DNA of 64,000 bases from Methylorubrum extorquens (GTDB taxonomy: Bacteria; Pseudomonadota; Alphaproteobacteria; Rhizobiales; Beijerinckiaceae), in the NCBI RefSeq assembly GCF_024169925.1, contig NZ_JALJXF010000001.1, positions 1,618,001 to 1,682,000 on the forward strand, written 5' to 3'. Shown here one piece after another: positions 62,068 through 64,000 of this stretch. The notes beneath the pieces are model-generated. The model worked only from the letters and a program-made list of their open reading frames with translations, ran no database searches and was not told the origin of the DNA. Both the position numbers and the translations under genes were made by a program. Every line of letters starts with the position of its first letter. The first letter of the stretch is position 1.

Positions 62068-64000
62068 ATGATCGCGTGCCGCATCGAACCGAAGGGACAG
62101 ATCGAGCCGGAGGGGGAGGGCGTCTGGCGCTCCACCGGCTCCGACCCGCAGTTCCGCCTCACCCATCCTCGCGGCGGGCGGCTGTTTCCGTTCCGGCTCT
62201 CGGGGGGCTGGGTGCGCATCCGCGCCGACCTCGAAGGGCTGGGCCACACGAAGCCGGTGCCGCTGCTCTACGTCGATGACGGATCGGGCTTTCGCGAGGA
62301 CGAGGCGGTCCGCCTGGAACTGAGGGACGGCGGCATCGACGACCTCGTGCGCCTGCCGCGCCGGGTGCGGGGCCTGCGGCTCGATCCGCTCGCGGCGAGC
62401 GGGCGGTTCCGCCTCGGGCGGGCGACGCTGGAGCCGCTGCGCGGTCCCGCCGCGGCGCTCGCCGTCGCCCGCCGGCTCCTGGCCCGCCTGCCGGAGGAGG
62501 AAAGGGGGGGCAGGGCTCTGCTCGGGCGTCTCGCGGGCCTCGCCCGCAACCGCCCGCCCGCCGCCCTGTGGCGGGCGTTCTGGGACAGCGCCCGGCCGCG
62601 CCCGGCGGCCGCCTCCTACGCCGCCTGGATCGAGCGGGTCGAGCGCCCGGCCCTGCCGAGCCCGGAGGCGATGCGGGCGGCGATCGCGGGATTCCGGATC
62701 AGGCCGCGCATCTCCATCGTCATGCCGGTCTACAACACGCCCAAACCCTATCTCGAGGCGGCGCTCGCGAGCATCCGGGCGCAGGCCTATCCCGATTGGG
62801 AACTGTGCCTCACCGACGACGCATCGAGCGCGCCCCACATCGCGCCGATGCTCGAGGCGCTCGCGGCGGAAGAGCCGCGGGTGCGGCTGCACCGTCGGGC
62901 CAAGAACGGCGGCATCGTCGCGGCGAGCAACGACGCCCTGGCCCTGGCGACCGGCGACTGGCTCACCCTGATCGACCACGACGACACGATCCCGCCGCAC
63001 GCGTTCTACGCGCTCGTCGCTGCCCTGAACGCGGATCCGCAGATCGATTTCCTCTACTCCGACGAGGACAAGATCACGGTGGGCGGCGAGCGCTACGAGC
63101 CGTTCTTCAAGCCGGACTGGTCGCCCGAGACGCTGGAGGCCTGCATGTATACGGCCCATCTGGCGCTCTACCGCATGGATATCGTGACCCGCATCGGCGC
63201 CTTCCGGGCGCAATGCGAGGGCGCGCAGGATTACGATTTCGTCCTGCGCTACACCGAGCACGCGAGGCGCGTGCACCACGTGCCGAAGGTGCTCTACCAC
63301 TGGCGCGCGATCCCCGGCTCGACCGCCCAGGCGATGGACAACAAGGGCTACGTGGTCGCCGCCGCCGTCCGCGCCCTCGAAGACCGGGCCCGGCGCACTG
63401 GCGGGCTCGATGTCGTGCGCCCGACCGCGTTTGCCGGCAGCTTCCACCTTCGCCGGCCGCTCGCCGCTCGCCCGCTGGTCTCGATCGTGATCCCCACCGC
63501 CGGCCGCGACAGCGAGGTTCGCGGCCGCATCGTCGATCTCCTGGCCGCCTGCCTCGCCAGCATCCGCGAGCGGAGTACCTACGAGGCCATCAAGATCGTG
63601 GTGGTCGACAACGGCGACCTGCGGCCGGCGACGAAGGCGGTGCTGGAGCGGTACGAGGCCCGCTCCGTCACCTGGGACCAGCCGGTCTTCAACGTCGCCG
63701 CCAAGATGAATCTCGGGGCGCGGGCGGCAAGCGGCGAGGTGCTCGTCTTCCTCAACGACGACATCGAGGTCATCAGCCCCGACTGGATCGAGGCGATGCT
63801 GGCCCTGTTGCAGATCCCCGGCGTCGGCGCGGTCGGTCCCAAGCTGCTGTTCGAGACCGGCGAGTTGCAGCATGTCGGCGTCACGGTGATCGATGCGACC
63901 CCCGACCATCCCCGCCGCTCCTACCCGCGGGAGGACCCCGGCCACTTCTTCTCGACCGCAGGCAACCGCAACTACCTTGCGGTGACGGGGGCCTGCGTGA
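62068..64000 (+). CDS. Two-domain family 2 glycosyltransferase (3' end outside window)
   Basis: 644 codons are visible and the frame runs off the window. After an N-terminal all-beta or mixed region of about 210 residues there is a GT2 domain (RISIVMPVYNTPKPYLEAAL near residue 213, TLIDHDDTIPPHAFYAL with the DxD, FLYSDEDKI) and from about residue 470 a second GT2 domain (VSIVIPTAGRDSEV, VLVFLNDDIEVISPDWIEAML). Tandem GT2 proteins build O-antigen or other cell-surface polysaccharides. ATG at 62068 has no strong ribosome site; a TTG precedes it by six bases. Confidence 0.9.
   Translation, partial: MIACRIEPKGQIEPEGEGVWRSTGSDPQFRLTHPRGGRLFPFRLSGGWVRIRADLEGLGHTKPVPLLYVDDGSGFREDEAVRLELRDGGIDDLVRLPRRVRGLRLDPLAASGRFRLGRATLEPLRGPAAALAVARRLLARLPEEERGGRALLGRLAGLARNRPPAALWRAFWDSARPRPAAASYAAWIERVERPALPSPEAMRAAIAGFRIRPRISIVMPVYNTPKPYLEAALASIRAQAYPDWELCLTDDASSAPHIAPMLEALAAEEPRVRLHRRAKNGGIVAASNDALALATGDWLTLIDHDDTIPPHAFYALVAALNADPQIDFLYSDEDKITVGGERYEPFFKPDWSPETLEACMYTAHLALYRMDIVTRIGAFRAQCEGAQDYDFVLRYTEHARRVHHVPKVLYHWRAIPGSTAQAMDNKGYVVAAAVRALEDRARRTGGLDVVRPTAFAGSFHLRRPLAARPLVSIVIPTAGRDSEVRGRIVDLLAACLASIRERSTYEAIKIVVVDNGDLRPATKAVLERYEARSVTWDQPVFNVAAKMNLGARAASGEVLVFLNDDIEVISPDWIEAMLALLQIPGVGAVGPKLLFETGELQHVGVTVIDATPDHPRRSYPREDPGHFFSTAGNRNYLAVTGACV

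Overview
The window is GC-rich (about 70 percent by eye) bacterial chromosome with very high third-position GC and many overlapping start/stop junctions. The gene content (trcR/DUF1013, TIGR02301, xseB-dxs-tlyA-RNA methyltransferase order, YgfZ, RT0821/Lpp0805-type lipoprotein) points to an alphaproteobacterium of the Hyphomicrobiales. The roughly 100-bp two-hairpin interspersed repeat is one I associate with Methylobacterium/Methylorubrum. Genus assignment is inference; nothing here is a phylogenetic marker in the strict sense. I see no rRNA, tRNA, CRISPR array, phage or insertion sequence.

Layout. 1-4.3 kb: end of a cation-diffusion-facilitator transporter, Ada, an M20 amidohydrolase coupled to a FemAB-like protein. 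4.5-7.9 kb: SRAP peptidase, an AlgX/AlgJ-like SGNH protein and a GT61 glycosyltransferase, with repeats on both sides of the GT61 gene. 8-13.4 kb: xseB, dxs, tlyA and an RlmD/TrmA-like methyltransferase on the minus strand, with a plus-strand sodC lying between dxs and tlyA. 13.5-16.1 kb: a tightly coupled ygfZ-tag-HD hydrolase-phosphatase operon. 16.2-18.2 kb: dihydroorotase-like gene and two small unknowns. 18.6-21.4 kb: four translationally coupled genes (SDR, exported propeller-like protein, NUDIX, TIGR02301). 21.7-28.5 kb: response regulator, pdxH, lipoprotein, DnaJ-like, fabI, MOSC, ATPase, PPK2. 28.7-35 kb: histidine phosphatase, a 44-residue hydrophobic peptide, xerC, glyoxalase, membrane protein, hrpB. 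35-44.2 kb: His-rich secreted peptide, mutS, DsbD/ScsB-like protein, wrbA with a divergent LysR regulator, trcR. 44.3-50 kb: MFS transporter and a peptide-type ABC importer (binding protein and two permeases, no ATPase alongside). 50-60.2 kb: HbpS-like, OsmC, RibD-like reductase, alpha/beta hydrolase, MFS, ABC-F ATPase, acyl-CoA dehydrogenase, mutL. 60.2-64 kb: zeta-toxin-like kinase with a small partner, a protein isoaspartate methyltransferase remnant, a cupin, and a large two-domain glycosyltransferase cut by the window end.

DNA repair and genome maintenance recur (Ada, Tag, SRAP, XseB, MutS, MutL, XerC), but these genes are dispersed and mostly housekeeping. The accessory signals are the interspersed repeats, the toxin-like pair with the adjoining gene remnant, and the surface-polysaccharide genes. 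I did not find a convincing new multi-gene defence or metabolic system. The best leads for something undescribed are the structurally conserved repeat family (one copy has compensatory stem changes), the zeta-kinase/71-residue pair, the four-gene SDR-propeller-NUDIX-TIGR02301 operon and the tiny hydrophobic peptide downstream of xerC.
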